From: Hypnocyclicus thermotrophus
Lineage (GTDB): Bacteria; Fusobacteriota; Fusobacteriia; Fusobacteriales; Fusobacteriaceae
Assembly: GCF_004365575.1 (NCBI RefSeq)
Contig: NZ_SOBG01000008.1
Span: 1-64,000 of the forward strand
Length of the DNA stretch: 64,000 nucleotides
Direction: 5' to 3'
Program-made: the position numbers and the translations under genes
Shown here: positions 1 through 10,090 of the stretch, one piece after another
How the letters are laid out: each line of letters starts with the position of its first letter
How positions within the stretch are numbered: position 1 is the first letter of the stretch
Notes under the pieces: model-generated
The model's database searches: none
The model's input: the letters and a program-made list of their open reading frames with translations, nothing else
Told to the model about the DNA's origin: nothing

Positions 1-17
1 TTCGTAAAATTTATTTA

Positions 18-93
<76 letters not shown>

Positions 94-121
94 ATTTTTG
101 CACCAGTTAATTATATACTAA

Positions 122-1075
122 TCAATATTTTTTGTCAATATTTTTTTTATAAAAAATTCCTCTATTTTCAATTACTTTTTTTATTTCTTTTTTATTTTCT
201 AGATATTCTAAATATTTATTAAGTTCTGTATCCTCTATTTTCAATATTTCTTTCATATCTTCAAATGTTGAAGGTCTTCTATCTATTAATTCTAATATAA
301 AATTTTCTATATTTTTTGTATATCCAAAAATATCCTCTTTAGTTTTATACTTTTTTATAATTTCTACATTTTTCAATTCTTTAGAAAAATACTTTTTTAT
401 TTCTTCTAGTCTATTCAATTTCATTGCTTTTACCCATTTTTCTGGCGCAGGTCTATCTAAACTATTTAATTGTATTCTATTAATTTTTATCTCTTTTAAA
501 TATTCTATAAATTTATCCAATTCTTCTTTTGTGTCATTTAGTCCTTCAATAAAAAATATTTCTAACCAAATCTTACCTTTATATTCTTCTGATAACTTTT
601 TTATACCTTCTTTTATATCTAATAATTTTATTTTTGATGACGCTCTATCAATTTTTCTAAATACGTTTTCACTTATAGCATCTAATGATGGCATTATTAT
701 ATCTGCTTGCATAATTTCTTCTCGAATATTTTTTTTATTTAATAAACTTGAATTTGTTATCACACATATTTTAGTATTAGTAATTTTTTTTATCTCTTTT
801 ATTAAATATCCTATTTCAGAGTGAAGAGTTGGTTCGCCATTTCCTGAAAATGTGATAAAATCTAAATAATTTCCTTTTTCTAAATAATCTTTTATTTCTG
901 CCAAAACTTCATTAATTGGGGTATATTTTTTTCTCTCATTAAATAATTTGTCACTTGCACCACATTCACAATAAACACAATTAAAATTACAAATTTTTTC
1001 TTTTAATAAATCTACACCTAATGATATTTTTAATCTTCTCGATGGAACAGGACCAAAAATATATTTATATTTCAT
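122..1075 (-). CDS. radical SAM protein (COG0731-like)
   Basis: Radical S-adenosylmethionine enzyme of the short family that opens with a 'FGPVPSRRLKISLGVDL' segment. The 4Fe-4S motif is CNFNCVYC (Cys-x3-Cys-x2-Cys, about residues 29-36), and a GNGEPTLH segment about 45 residues later is the SAM-binding 'GGE'-like motif. The C-terminal ~100 residues are Lys/Glu-rich and look helical. The reaction is unknown; the family is distantly related to wybutosine-type enzymes. I chose the ATG at 1075, preceded by AGGTGATAAT, over an upstream ATG at 1090 that overlaps the preceding gene. It is the last protein gene of a run with the PilB homologue. Confidence 0.8.
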   Translation of the reverse strand: MKYKYIFGPVPSRRLKISLGVDLLKEKICNFNCVYCECGASDKLFNERKKYTPINEVLAEIKDYLEKGNYLDFITFSGNGEPTLHSEIGYLIKEIKKITNTKICVITNSSLLNKKNIREEIMQADIIMPSLDAISENVFRKIDRASSKIKLLDIKEGIKKLSEEYKGKIWLEIFFIEGLNDTKEELDKFIEYLKEIKINRIQLNSLDRPAPEKWVKAMKLNRLEEIKKYFSKELKNVEIIKKYKTKEDIFGYTKNIENFILELIDRRPSTFEDMKEILKIEDTELNKYLEYLENKKEIKKVIENRGIFYKKNIDKKY

Positions 1076-1083
1076 ATTATCAC

Positions 1084-2532
1084 CTACCAAGCTACTCTAT
1101 ATATTTCTTCTATCGTTGTTATTCCTTGCTTAACTTTTTCTTCACCATCTTTTTTTAAATCAACCCAACCATTTTTTAATAAATTTTCTCTAATTTCAAA
1201 ATTACTTTTTTCGTTTAAAATATCTTTTTTCGTTTGATCATTTATTAAATAGAGTTCATGTATACTTGTTCGTCCTTTATATCCCGTATGAAAACAATAT
1301 TCACATCCTTCTCCGTGCCAGTAAACCTCGCCGTTATCTAAAACTTTTTCTGTTTTACAATACGGACATATTCTTCTTACTAATCTTTGGGCTAAAACTC
1401 CTATAAGTGAAGATGTTATTAAATAAGGCTCTATCCCCATATCAATAAGCCTTGTTATCGAACTTATTGCATCATTTGTATGAAGTGTAGCAAATACTAA
1501 ATGCCCTGTAAGAGAAGATCTTATTGCTATTTCTGCTGTTTCTTTATCTCTTATTTCACCTACCATTATTATATCTGGATCATGTCTAAGTACTGCTCTT
1601 AATCCTTCTGCAAAAGAAAAACCTATTTCTGACTTTACCTGTATTTGAGATACACCATCCATCTTATATTCTACTGGATCTTCTATAGTTATTATTTTTT
1701 TTTGCCCATCATTTAATTCTTTTATCGCAGAGAAAAGTGTCGTTGATTTTCCACTTCCTGTTGGTCCCGTCACTAATATTATTCCATTTGGTTTATGTAC
1801 AAGCTTTCTAAATTCTTTTAAAACATCTTCTCTCATCCCAAGATATTCTAAATTCATTTCATTTTGTTGATTTGCAAGTATTCTTATAACTATACTTTCA
1901 CCATTTACAGTAGGTATAACTGAAACTCTTAATTCCTGATTTTCTTTTCCTATTTTTATACCTATTCTTCCATCTTGTGGAAGTCTTTTTTCTGCTATAT
2001 CCAGATCTGACATTATTTTTATTCTTGATACTACCGCTGCATAAACATTTTTTATTGAAGGAGGTACCGGTACATTATGAAGCATTCCATCAATTCGATA
2101 TCTTAATAAAATATCATTTTTTATAGGTTCTATATGAATATCTGTTGCCCCTCTTTTATATGCATCTAATAATAATTTATTTACAAATTTTATTATTTCT
2201 GCATTTTCTTCATTATCAGAAATGTCAAATTCCTTTGTAAAGGTCACAACTTTATCTGTATTTGTAAACATTCCTGAACCTATTCCAAAATATTTAGTTG
2301 TCAATAAAAAAAATTCTTCTTCGCTAATCGCTACTGGTGTTACCATCTTTCTAAGCATAGATTTAATTTTCATCATTATTTTAATATCACTTGGATCAAC
2401 CATTGCTAATATTAATTCTTTATCAGTTAATTTTATTGGAAATACTTTATTTTCATGTATTGTTTTTTCTTCTAATATTCTCAATGTTTTTCTATCTATT
2501 TCTATTTGCATTATCTCTTTACTTGTCAACAT
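1084..2532 (-). CDS. PilB/GspE-family secretion or pilus assembly ATPase
   Basis: Hexameric AAA+ ATPase that powers type IV pilus extension or type II secretion from the cytoplasmic face of the membrane. Visible motifs in order are a short N-terminal GspE-N/MshEN-like part (about 1-110), 'RLPQDGRIGI', Walker A GPTGSGKST, the Asp box/Walker B region around DPDIIMVGEIRD, the His box ATLHTNDA, and a CPYC...CEYC zinc motif near the C terminus. At about 482 residues it is shorter than typical PilB (~560) because the N-terminal domain is reduced. No other pilus assembly gene is adjacent; a prepilin-like gene lies about 28 kb away. The ATG at 2532 fits the AGGTG ribosome site better than a GTG at 2538. 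Confidence 0.9.
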   Translation of the reverse strand: MLTSKEIMQIEIDRKTLRILEEKTIHENKVFPIKLTDKELILAMVDPSDIKIMMKIKSMLRKMVTPVAISEEEFFLLTTKYFGIGSGMFTNTDKVVTFTKEFDISDNEENAEIIKFVNKLLLDAYKRGATDIHIEPIKNDILLRYRIDGMLHNVPVPPSIKNVYAAVVSRIKIMSDLDIAEKRLPQDGRIGIKIGKENQELRVSVIPTVNGESIVIRILANQQNEMNLEYLGMREDVLKEFRKLVHKPNGIILVTGPTGSGKSTTLFSAIKELNDGQKKIITIEDPVEYKMDGVSQIQVKSEIGFSFAEGLRAVLRHDPDIIMVGEIRDKETAEIAIRSSLTGHLVFATLHTNDAISSITRLIDMGIEPYLITSSLIGVLAQRLVRRICPYCKTEKVLDNGEVYWHGEGCEYCFHTGYKGRTSIHELYLINDQTKKDILNEKSNFEIRENLLKNGWVDLKKDGEEKVKQGITTIEEIYRVAW

Positions 2533-2555
2533 AACCACACCTCATAATTTAAAAT

Positions 2556-2579
2556 TAAACCTCCTGTAATGGAGGTTTA
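2556..2579 (-). terminator. hairpin between the 145-aa gene and the PilB homologue
   Basis: A perfect 9-bp stem, TAAACCTCC with GGAGGTTTA around a 6-nt loop, begins one base after the stop codon of the 145-aa gene on the minus strand. The tail (ATTTTAAATT) is weak, so it may be a leaky terminator or a processing/stability hairpin. Its 3' arm contains a GGAGG that could mimic a ribosome site. Confidence 0.5.
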
Positions 2580-2580
2580 A

Positions 2581-3018
2581 TTATTTATTTAATTCTTCTA
2601 AAAGATATTTATTTTGAGTAAGCATAAGTTTAACTGTTATTTTTCTAAAAAATTGATACCATTTAAATTTCATATCTTCCATAGCTTTTACAGAATCTCT
2701 TATTGTTTTTTTTAAAAATTCTAACTCTTCAAAACTCATCATTACTGGATCGTTATTTTTCTTATTACATTCTGTTTGTAAATAGTTTAAATAATCAATA
2801 ACTCCTTTTGTTTGAGGATTTGTTGCATATATTCCCATTTGTTTTTTCATTTCAACAATTAATCTAGCAAGATATTTTTTACTATTTTTATCTATATTAA
2901 CCTTGTATTTTCTTTTCCCTTTTCCTATTTTTTGAATATTTCCTAACATACTCATTTGACTATAACTATTCATCATATCAGTATTTTTTAGTTTGTTTGT
3001 ATTCATTCTGTTTTTCAT
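2581..3018 (-). CDS. hypothetical protein, 145 aa
   Basis: I do not recognise a family. The first ~35 residues are Asn/Met/Ser-rich and probably disordered. A basic stretch GKGKRKYKV follows, then a helical region (about 45-145) with many Lys and Met. There is no signal peptide or membrane segment. A clear GGAGGG ribosome site precedes the ATG. It sits between tsaC (20-bp gap) and the PilB homologue in a run of same-strand genes, so co-transcription is likely, but this gives no firm functional hint. Confidence 0.75.
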   Translation of the reverse strand: MKNRMNTNKLKNTDMMNSYSQMSMLGNIQKIGKGKRKYKVNIDKNSKKYLARLIVEMKKQMGIYATNPQTKGVIDYLNYLQTECNKKNNDPVMMSFEELEFLKKTIRDSVKAMEDMKFKWYQFFRKITVKLMLTQNKYLLEELNK

Positions 3019-3038
3019 ACATACCCTCCATATATATT

Positions 3039-3980
3039 TTAATCAATATATTTATTTATTTTTTTATAAATCAATTCATATGAATTGTTTTCACAATTTG
3101 TTTTTTCTACATAAATAATATTATATTTTAATTTAATAACTTTATCAAGTATTAAAAATAAATTTTTTAAAATATCTTTTTCGTCTCCATTTTCAGAAAA
3201 ATAAAAATAATTTTTATTATGTTTAAATTCTTCATATTTTCTCATTGTAATATATGCATTCTCTTGATTAAATTTTATATCTTCTTTTTTATTAAAAAAT
3301 TTTATATTTATATTTATTTTTTTTGTTTTTCTCTCTTCTTTTATAACTTCTACTTTTCCTATTACTTCTTCAATTTCTTTTTTACTAATTATACCTTCTC
3401 TTATAATTAATGGTTTTTCTTTTGTCATATCTATTACTGTAGATTCTACTCTTTCTTTTGTAGCTCCTCCATCAATTAAATATTTTACTCTATTATCATT
3501 TTTAAAACTTTCAAATACCTGTTCTGCTAATACTGGACTTATCTCACCACTTTTATTAGCACTTGTTGTAGCTAAGCCTCCACCTACAAATTCAATTAAA
3601 TCTATAGCTATTTTATTTAAAGGAATTCTAAAACCAATTGTTTTTTCTTTAGAAGAAATTATATCTGGAATATTTTTATTTTTATTTACAATAATACTAA
3701 GTGCTCCCGGCCAAAATTTATTAATTAATTTTTTTGTTTTTTCTGATATATTGTCTGTATATTTATAAAGCATATCTTTATTTGATAAAAGTACTATGAT
3801 TGGTGAATTATAAGGTCTATTTTTTATATCATATAGCATTTTTAAACTATTTTCATTTTCAATAAAAGCACCTATCCCATATACAGTATCTGTTGGAAAA
3901 CATACTATTTCACCTTTTTTTATTTTTTTTGAAATTTTTTCTAATTTAGCACTAGATATTTCTTTTACTACTTTTAACAT
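3039..3980 (-). CDS. tsaC: L-threonylcarbamoyladenylate synthase (Sua5/YrdC family)
   Basis: Makes threonylcarbamoyl-AMP from threonine, bicarbonate and ATP for t6A modification at position 37 of ANN-decoding tRNAs. The YrdC domain (about 1-205) shows the KxR...S nucleotide/threonine motif around KNRPYNSPIIVLL, FWPGALSIIV, IGFRIP, and TTSANKSGE. The C-terminal ~100 residues keep the outline of a Sua5 domain (DILKNLFLILDKV ... IIYVEKT) but have lost the usual PG(M/Q)KYxHYAP linker, so the domain looks degenerate. Length 313 lies between TsaC (~190) and Sua5 (~350). It lies 18 bp after galT. Confidence 0.9.
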   Translation of the reverse strand: MLKVVKEISSAKLEKISKKIKKGEIVCFPTDTVYGIGAFIENENSLKMLYDIKNRPYNSPIIVLLSNKDMLYKYTDNISEKTKKLINKFWPGALSIIVNKNKNIPDIISSKEKTIGFRIPLNKIAIDLIEFVGGGLATTSANKSGEISPVLAEQVFESFKNDNRVKYLIDGGATKERVESTVIDMTKEKPLIIREGIISKKEIEEVIGKVEVIKEERKTKKININIKFFNKKEDIKFNQENAYITMRKYEEFKHNKNYFYFSENGDEKDILKNLFLILDKVIKLKYNIIYVEKTNCENNSYELIYKKINKYID

Positions 3981-3998
3981 TTTTCTCCTTTTAATATT

Positions 3999-5021
3999 TT
4001 ATTCATCAAGCTTTATCTCTCTTAAAGTTTTAGCCGCATCTTCTGGAAGTACTGGATTAATATAAAATCCTGTCCCCCATTCAAATCCTGCAATTCTTGT
4101 AAGTTTTGGCATAATTTCTAAATGCCAATGAAAAACATCCTCTGTATTTTCATGAATATTTATTGGAGAAGTATGTACTACCATATTATAATCTACATCT
4201 CCTAATGCTCTTTTTATCCTAGTTATTACATTTTTTAAGATTTTCGCTAATGATCCAATCTGTTTTTTTGTTATTGTACTAAAAAAGGCACTATGCTTTT
4301 TAGGAACTATCCATGTTTCATATGGTACTTTCCCTGCAAAAAAATTAAAAGCAACAAACTCTTCATTTTCTTCAATAATACGCTCTTTATCTAATTGTTC
4401 TTGACTTAAAATATCACAATATACACATCTATCTCTAAATTTATAATAGTCTTTTGCTCCTTTAATTTCTGTTTCTACTCTCTTTGGAACAACTGGTGTA
4501 GCTATAAGTTGTGAATGAGAATGCTCTAATGAGGCACCCGCTCTTTCTCCGTAATTTTTAAAAATCAATATATGCTTTATCTCTTTTTCTTGTGATATAT
4601 CTATATATCTATCTCTATATGCCCATATTATTTTTTCTACTTCAATATTTGTTAAATCTGAAATACATCTTTTATGATCCTCTGTTTCTACTATAATTTC
4701 ATGTCTTCCAAGCCCATTCATCCTATCATAAATACCTACTCCTTTTTTTTCTAAATTTTGTTGAGGAGTAAGTGCTGGATACTTATTTTCTAATACTCTT
4801 ATCCACCAATTTGGTGAATTTGGCTCTCTATTAGCTGTTTTAGGATAAGCTAATATTTCATCCCCTGATTTTTTTTCATTCCCTGAACAAAAAGGACAAT
4901 ATTTATCTTCTTCCTTTTCTTTTTTTTCTTTTTTTACTTTATAATCATTTGGTCTGTAGGCTCTTTCTGGTGAAAAAATAACCCATCTTTTACTTACAGG
5001 ATCTTTTCTTAATTCAGACAT
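3999..5021 (-). CDS. galT: galactose-1-phosphate uridylyltransferase
   Basis: Leloir-pathway enzyme exchanging UMP between UDP-glucose and galactose-1-phosphate. It belongs to the HIT-like family 1 type of about 340 residues. The N terminus SELRKDPVSKRWVIFSPER is typical. A CPFC motif and the HSHSQLIATPVVP stretch supply metal/nucleotide contacts. The active-site HxH appears as DVFHWHLEIMP, with the second His the expected nucleophile. The ATG follows a GGAGG site. No galK or galE is present in this window. It heads the run galT-tsaC-hypothetical-PilB homologue-radical SAM. Confidence 0.93.
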   Translation of the reverse strand: MSELRKDPVSKRWVIFSPERAYRPNDYKVKKEKKEKEEDKYCPFCSGNEKKSGDEILAYPKTANREPNSPNWWIRVLENKYPALTPQQNLEKKGVGIYDRMNGLGRHEIIVETEDHKRCISDLTNIEVEKIIWAYRDRYIDISQEKEIKHILIFKNYGERAGASLEHSHSQLIATPVVPKRVETEIKGAKDYYKFRDRCVYCDILSQEQLDKERIIEENEEFVAFNFFAGKVPYETWIVPKKHSAFFSTITKKQIGSLAKILKNVITRIKRALGDVDYNMVVHTSPINIHENTEDVFHWHLEIMPKLTRIAGFEWGTGFYINPVLPEDAAKTLREIKLDE

Positions 5022-5043
5022 CTTAAAACCTCCAAAAATTTTT

Positions 5044-5071
5044 AAAAAATGGTAGTGTTTACACTACCATT
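5044..5071 (-). terminator. intrinsic terminator after prs
   Basis: An 11-bp inverted repeat (AATGGTAGTGT/ACACTACCATT) lies just past the prs stop. On the minus strand it is followed by six T residues. It separates prs-glmU from galT, although galT has little room for its own promoter, so some read-through is plausible. Confidence 0.8.
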
Positions 5072-5079
5072 ATACACAA

Positions 5080-6036
5080 TTATTTTTGTTTTACAAATAA
5101 AGAACTTAATGATTCATTATTTATTACTCTTCTTATCCCTTCAGAGAACAATTTTGATACAGATAATATTGTCACTTTATCAATTCTTTTATCTTCTGAA
5201 AGTTGAATACTATCAGAAATCACTACTTCTTTTAATGGTGATTCTTGAAGTCTATCAATAGCAGGTCCTGAAAATACAGCATGTGTACAACAAGCGTATA
5301 CTTCTTTTGCTCCTCTATCCATTACTGCTTGAGCCCCATTTGTAATTGTTCCTGCTGTATCAATCATATCATCTATAAAAATAGCTATTTTACCATCTAT
5401 TTCTCCTATAATATTCATTACTTCTGATTCATTTGGTTTTGGCCTTCTTTTATCGATAATTGCTATTTTACAATCAAGCCAGCTCGCAAGTCCTCTTGCT
5501 CTTTTAACTCCGCCTACATCAGGTGATACTACTACTATATCATCGCCTGTAAATCCTTTATCTAAAAAATATTTTGCTAAAATCGGTAATGCTTTCATAT
5601 GATCTACTGGTATATCAAAAAATCCTTGAATTTGTTGTGCATGTAAATCCATAGTTATTACTCTAGTTGCTCCAGCTGTAGTTAATAAATTTGCTACTAA
5701 TTTTGCTGTAATTGGTTCTCTTGGACTAGCTTTTCTATCTTGTCTAGCATATCCATAGTAAGGCATAACAGCTATAATCTCTTTTGCAGATGCTCTCTTT
5801 AATGCATCAATAAATACAAGAAGCTCCATAAGATTTTCATTTACAGGTTCTGAGGTTGATTGAACTACTAAAACAGTATCCCCCCTTACAGTTTCATTTA
5901 GTTTAACATAAACTTCTCCATCCTTAAATCTGACTACTTTTGCATCACCAAGCTCAATCCCTAACTCATGTGCTATTTTAGTAGCTAATTCTTTGTTTGA
6001 GCTACCGGAAAAAACTTTAACATCATTAGTCCTCAT
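5080..6036 (-). CDS. prs: ribose-phosphate pyrophosphokinase (PRPP synthetase)
   Basis: Class I enzyme making PRPP from ribose-5-phosphate and ATP for nucleotide, His, Trp and NAD synthesis. Length is 318 aa, as usual. Visible motifs are the [10 protein letters not shown] terminus, [10 protein letters not shown] with ...[14 protein letters not shown], the metal site [12 protein letters not shown], the catalytic-loop KRRPKPNE, and the PRPP loop DDMIDTAGT. The start overlaps the end of glmU by 11 nt. The glmU-prs pairing is common in Firmicutes and Fusobacteriota. A more divergent paralogue occurs at 23478-24461. Confidence 0.96.
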   Translation of the reverse strand: MRTNDVKVFSGSSNKELATKIAHELGIELGDAKVVRFKDGEVYVKLNETVRGDTVLVVQSTSEPVNENLMELLVFIDALKRASAKEIIAVMPYYGYARQDRKASPREPITAKLVANLLTTAGATRVITMDLHAQQIQGFFDIPVDHMKALPILAKYFLDKGFTGDDIVVVSPDVGGVKRARGLASWLDCKIAIIDKRRPKPNESEVMNIIGEIDGKIAIFIDDMIDTAGTITNGAQAVMDRGAKEVYACCTHAVFSGPAIDRLQESPLKEVVISDSIQLSEDKRIDKVTILSVSKLFSEGIRRVINNESLSSLFVKQK

Positions 6037-7396
6037 TCTTTTTTCTCCACTCCTTTATATTTAATTGTTTTGCTCTTCCTAATCCTAATGAATATTCTGG
6101 AACATCTTTTGTTATTACAGATCCTGCTCCTGTTATAGCATTATCTCCAATTACTACCGGTGCTACAAATTTTGTATCACTTCCTATAAATACATTTTCC
6201 CCAATAATAGTTTTATGTTTATTTTTACCATCATAATTACATGTGATTGTTCCTGCTCCAAAATTTGTATTTTTTCCTACTTCTGAATCACCAATATAAG
6301 TTAAGTGTCCTGCTTTCACCCCTTTTTCTAATGTTGATTTTTTTACTTCAACAAAATTTCCAATATGTACATTTTCTTTTAAATATGCTTTTGATCTAAG
6401 GTGTGCAAAAGGCCCTATTGTTACACCACTTTTAATAATACTTTCTTCTATCACCGAGCTTTCTATTTTTACATCATTTTCTATAATACTATCTATTATT
6501 CTAGTATTTTGCATAATAATTGTATTTTCACCAATTTCTGTATTTCCTTCAATAATAACATTTGGATAAATAACAGTATCTTTTCCAATTTTTACACTTT
6601 CTTCAATATATGCAGTTTTAGGATCTATAAAAATAACTCCCTCATTCATTAATTCATTATTTTTTCTCTCTCTTAATACTTTACTTGCTTCAGCCAATTG
6701 TACTTTTGAATTTACTCCTAATATTTCTTGATTATCTTCTAAAAGATAAGACTCTACCAATTCATTATTATTAACTAATATTTTAATAACGTCTGTTAAA
6801 TAATATTCACCTTTTTCATTATTATTATCTATTTTTTCAAGAGAAGAAAATAATTTTTTCGAATCAAAACAATATACTCCACTATTTATCTCGTTAATTT
6901 TTTTTATATCTTCACTAGCTTCTTTTTCCTCTATAATAGCAATTACTTTATCATTATTTTTTACTATTCTCCCATATCCAAAAGGATTTTCAACCTTTGC
7001 TGTAAGAATTGTAGCTGATGCATTTTTTTCATTATGAAATTTCACAAACTGTTCAATAGTTGTATTTCTAATTAAAGGAGTGTCTCCACAAGTTACAATA
7101 ACTGTTCCTTCAAAATCTTTTAAACTATCTTTTGCTTGCATAATAGCATGTCCTGTTCCTAATTGTTCTTCTTGTGTTACATGTTCTATATTAATATTTC
7201 TATTTTTGAATTCTGAAATTATTAATTCTTTTTTATGTCCTAAAATAAGAATATTTTTATCTATACCAGCTTTTTTTAATTCATTATCTATCTTTATTAC
7301 CATAGGTATTCCATTTACTTTATGTAGCACTTTTGGTAACTCTGACTTCATTCTTGTACCTTTTCCAGCAGCTAAAACTAAAGAAACTATGTTCAT
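6026..7396 (-). CDS. glmU: bifunctional GlmU (GlcNAc-1-P uridyltransferase / GlcN-1-P acetyltransferase)
   Basis: Makes UDP-GlcNAc for peptidoglycan and envelope glycans. The N-terminal pyrophosphorylase domain (about 1-230) starts [20 protein letters not shown]. The C-terminal left-handed beta-helix (about 250-440) has hexapeptide repeats and the acetyltransferase segment [20 protein letters not shown]. Length 456 is normal. The ATG follows GGAGG. Together with glmS at 32016-33842 it covers both ends of the amino-sugar pathway in this window. Confidence 0.96.
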   Translation of the reverse strand: MNIVSLVLAAGKGTRMKSELPKVLHKVNGIPMVIKIDNELKKAGIDKNILILGHKKELIISEFKNRNINIEHVTQEEQLGTGHAIMQAKDSLKDFEGTVIVTCGDTPLIRNTTIEQFVKFHNEKNASATILTAKVENPFGYGRIVKNNDKVIAIIEEKEASEDIKKINEINSGVYCFDSKKLFSSLEKIDNNNEKGEYYLTDVIKILVNNNELVESYLLEDNQEILGVNSKVQLAEASKVLRERKNNELMNEGVIFIDPKTAYIEESVKIGKDTVIYPNVIIEGNTEIGENTIIMQNTRIIDSIIENDVKIESSVIEESIIKSGVTIGPFAHLRSKAYLKENVHIGNFVEVKKSTLEKGVKAGHLTYIGDSEVGKNTNFGAGTITCNYDGKNKHKTIIGENVFIGSDTKFVAPVVIGDNAITGAGSVITKDVPEYSLGLGRAKQLNIKEWRKKNED

Positions 7397-7561
7397 TATT
7401 TTCCTCCAAAATACATCTTATTTATAAATTTTTACAAAAAATTATAACATAATTATATAATATTTTCAAATGCTTTTAAAATCCCATTTTTTACTAAAAA
7501 CATTTTTGTTTTAAAAATAAAAAGACATTTACTAAAATAGTACATTCGTTTATTAAATAAT

Positions 7562-8350
7562 TTATTTTTGTGTATTTATAAATTTCAATGGCGAACAATT
7601 CATATAATTTTTAAAAACTTGTGCAAAATATTTATAATTATTAAAACCTAGCATATCTGCTATTTCATATACTTTATATTTCCCACTATTTAGTAATTCT
7701 ATTGATTTTTGTATTTTATATTTATTAACAAAATTATTAAAAGTTATTCCCGTTTCTTCTCTAAACTTTCTACTCAAATAACCAGAGCTACAATCCAATT
7801 TATCAGCAATATCTTCTATTGATATTTTTTTATTATAATTTTCTTTTATATACTCTATCATTTTTAATATTCGTTTTGAAATCTGTTCATTTGAATACAT
7901 ATAATAATTTATATTTATAATTTCTAAATTTTCTTTTTTATTTTCTATTTTCTCCTTTATTTCATTATAAATTTTTTTATCTTTGATTTTTATTTTTACT
8001 TTTTCTATTATTTTTTTTAACTTTTCTTCATCAATAGGTTTTAATAAATAATCAAAAACTTCAAGATGTATAGCTTGTTTTGCATATTCAAATTCTGAAT
8101 AACTCGAAATTATTATTGTTTCAAAATCAAATTTTTTTTTTGCTTTTTCTATCATTTCCAATCCATTTATTCTAGGCATTTTTATATCTGTAATTACAAC
8201 ATCAGGAAGTAGTTTATTTATTTTTTCTAACCCTTTTTCACCATTTTCTGCATCTCCAATTACTATACACCCCATTTCTAACCAATTAATTGTGTAAATT
8301 AAACCTTTCCTAATTATAGATTCATCTTCTACTATTAATATTTTAATCAT
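7562..8350 (-). CDS. response regulator, YesN/AraC type
   Basis: Receiver domain (about 1-120) with the acidic pair DE near residue 8, the phosphoacceptor Asp in VVITDIKMPRINGLEM (about residue 55), SSYSEFEYAKQAI, and the conserved Lys in DYLLKPID. After a Lys/Glu linker, an AraC-type double helix-turn-helix occupies the last ~100 residues (SIEDIADKLDCSSGYLSRKFREETG ... NNYKYFAQVFKNYMNCSP). It overlaps the kinase gene by 8 nt. Likely target (inference): the direct repeats upstream of the ABC importer at 15879-15909, because AraC-type activators bind tandem sites two helical turns apart. Confidence 0.92.
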   Translation of the reverse strand: MIKILIVEDESIIRKGLIYTINWLEMGCIVIGDAENGEKGLEKINKLLPDVVITDIKMPRINGLEMIEKAKKKFDFETIIISSYSEFEYAKQAIHLEVFDYLLKPIDEEKLKKIIEKVKIKIKDKKIYNEIKEKIENKKENLEIININYYMYSNEQISKRILKMIEYIKENYNKKISIEDIADKLDCSSGYLSRKFREETGITFNNFVNKYKIQKSIELLNSGKYKVYEIADMLGFNNYKYFAQVFKNYMNCSPLKFINTQK

Positions 8351-10073
8351 TTATTTCATCTCCATAAACATATATTAATGGAAGTTTAATTTTCACTTCT
8401 ACTCCCTCATTATTATCATTTTCTATTCTATTTCTAATAGTTATTCCATATTTTTTCCCATAAACCAATTTTATTCTTCTATGTACATTATATATCCCTA
8501 TATGATCAGTTTTATTATCTACATTATTTAATATATTATTTATTTCTTTTAATTTTATTTCATCAATAAATTTTCCGTTATCTATTATCTTTATTATTAA
8601 ATTATTATTTACTTTATAACTTAATAATTCTATTATCAAATTATCTTTATGTTCAAAGCCATATTTTATACTATTTTCTATAAAGGGTTGAATTATTAAT
8701 TTAGGAATAATACTTCTTTCTGTATCTTTTTCTATATTTATACTATAGTCAAGTTTATTTTCAAATCTATATTTTTGTATAATTAAATAATCTTTAATAT
8801 ATGTTATATCCTCTATAAGAACTATTTTTTCTTGCTTATTATTAATACTATACCTAAGTAAACTTGATAAACTTACAATAACTTTTATAGCATTTTCAGG
8901 CGATATCTTCACCATATATTTTATTGTTTCCAATGTATTAAATAAAAAATGTGGATTGAATTGAGATTCTAATAATTTTATTTCTACCATTTTATTTCTA
9001 TGGATTTGTTCCTTGTTTTCATTAATTAATTTATTTAATCTATCTAACATTTCATTAAAATAATCTGCTATTATCTCAAATTCATCATTAGTTTTTATAT
9101 TTATATAAGTCTTCAAATCTCCGTTTTGGACTAATTTTATTCCATATAAAAGTTCATCCACTGTTTTACTTTGATTTATTGCAAGTTTTTTTGCTATCAT
9201 TAAAAATATCATTATTAATAATATAAAAATCATACTCATAAAAATAATCCCAAATAAATAAAAACTTTTTAAATAACTCAAAGAAGTTAATGAATAAACA
9301 TAAATATTATCATTAAAAATATTATTTTTATAATAAAAATATTCATTTTTACCTATTTTTACAATATTTTTTGTTTTACTAGTTAATTCTAATTTTCCTA
9401 AATTATTTATCAATTTATTATTTGTAGAAATAATATTATTATTAAATTTATCAGTGATAACTAATGCTTCAACTTTATCTGTATATATAATACTATTAAT
9501 ATCTTTTTCAATTAATGAAAATATTATATAAGCAACTATTTCATCTTTTTCTTTTATTCCTTTTCCTATTGAATAAACAGTGTTTAAATTTTTAGTTAAT
9601 TGAGAATCATTTTTAATAAGAGTAATCTCACTTGAGTTTACTTTAATTTTATTAACAGTTTTATTTAATTTATATTTTTTATTATTATACTTTGATTCTT
9701 TCCAATCATTTGTAATCAGTATATTTTTATCTTTATCTAAAACATAAAATATACTTCGAATTTTTCTTGAATTTATAAATTTATATAAATCTGCAAAAAT
9801 TTCTTCTTTATTTTGAGTTTTTTTGATTAATTTTCTTAATCTAACATCATTAGATAATTTATTTATTTTAGATTCATAACTTAAAAATTCATCTTGTAAA
9901 ATATTAGATATATTTTTATTTTTATTTTTATTATTTACTTTTAATAATCTAAAATTATAATAAAAAAATACACTATAAAAAAACACTGAAAAAAATAAAG
10001 TTGGAAGTAATGCATAAAATATAAATTTTTTTTTAAGCTCTTCTTTAAAATATTTTCTCTTTTTTATATCCAT
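8343..10073 (-). CDS. sensor histidine kinase, YesM (His_kinase/LytS-like) type
   Basis: Inner-membrane kinase, 576 aa. There is a transmembrane segment near residues 17-38, an extracytoplasmic region to about 270 with many Asn/Lys/Ile, a second transmembrane segment (about 270-295), a HAMP-like linker, then the His_kinase domain with phosphoacceptor box FNPHFLFNTLETIKYM. The ATP domain has the N box QPFIENSIKYGF, DNG and GIYNVHRRIKL. It is sandwiched between a binding-protein-like gene and its cognate regulator, which suggests that the binding protein presents ligand to the sensor region (inference by analogy with PgtC/PgtB). Confidence 0.92.
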   Translation of the reverse strand: MDIKKRKYFKEELKKKFIFYALLPTLFFSVFFYSVFFYYNFRLLKVNNKNKNKNISNILQDEFLSYESKINKLSNDVRLRKLIKKTQNKEEIFADLYKFINSRKIRSIFYVLDKDKNILITNDWKESKYNNKKYKLNKTVNKIKVNSSEITLIKNDSQLTKNLNTVYSIGKGIKEKDEIVAYIIFSLIEKDINSIIYTDKVEALVITDKFNNNIISTNNKLINNLGKLELTSKTKNIVKIGKNEYFYYKNNIFNDNIYVYSLTSLSYLKSFYLFGIIFMSMIFILLIMIFLMIAKKLAINQSKTVDELLYGIKLVQNGDLKTYINIKTNDEFEIIADYFNEMLDRLNKLINENKEQIHRNKMVEIKLLESQFNPHFLFNTLETIKYMVKISPENAIKVIVSLSSLLRYSINNKQEKIVLIEDITYIKDYLIIQKYRFENKLDYSINIEKDTERSIIPKLIIQPFIENSIKYGFEHKDNLIIELLSYKVNNNLIIKIIDNGKFIDEIKLKEINNILNNVDNKTDHIGIYNVHRRIKLVYGKKYGITIRNRIENDNNEGVEVKIKLPLIYVYGDEIND

Positions 10074-10090
10074 ATTTCTCCTAAGTGATT

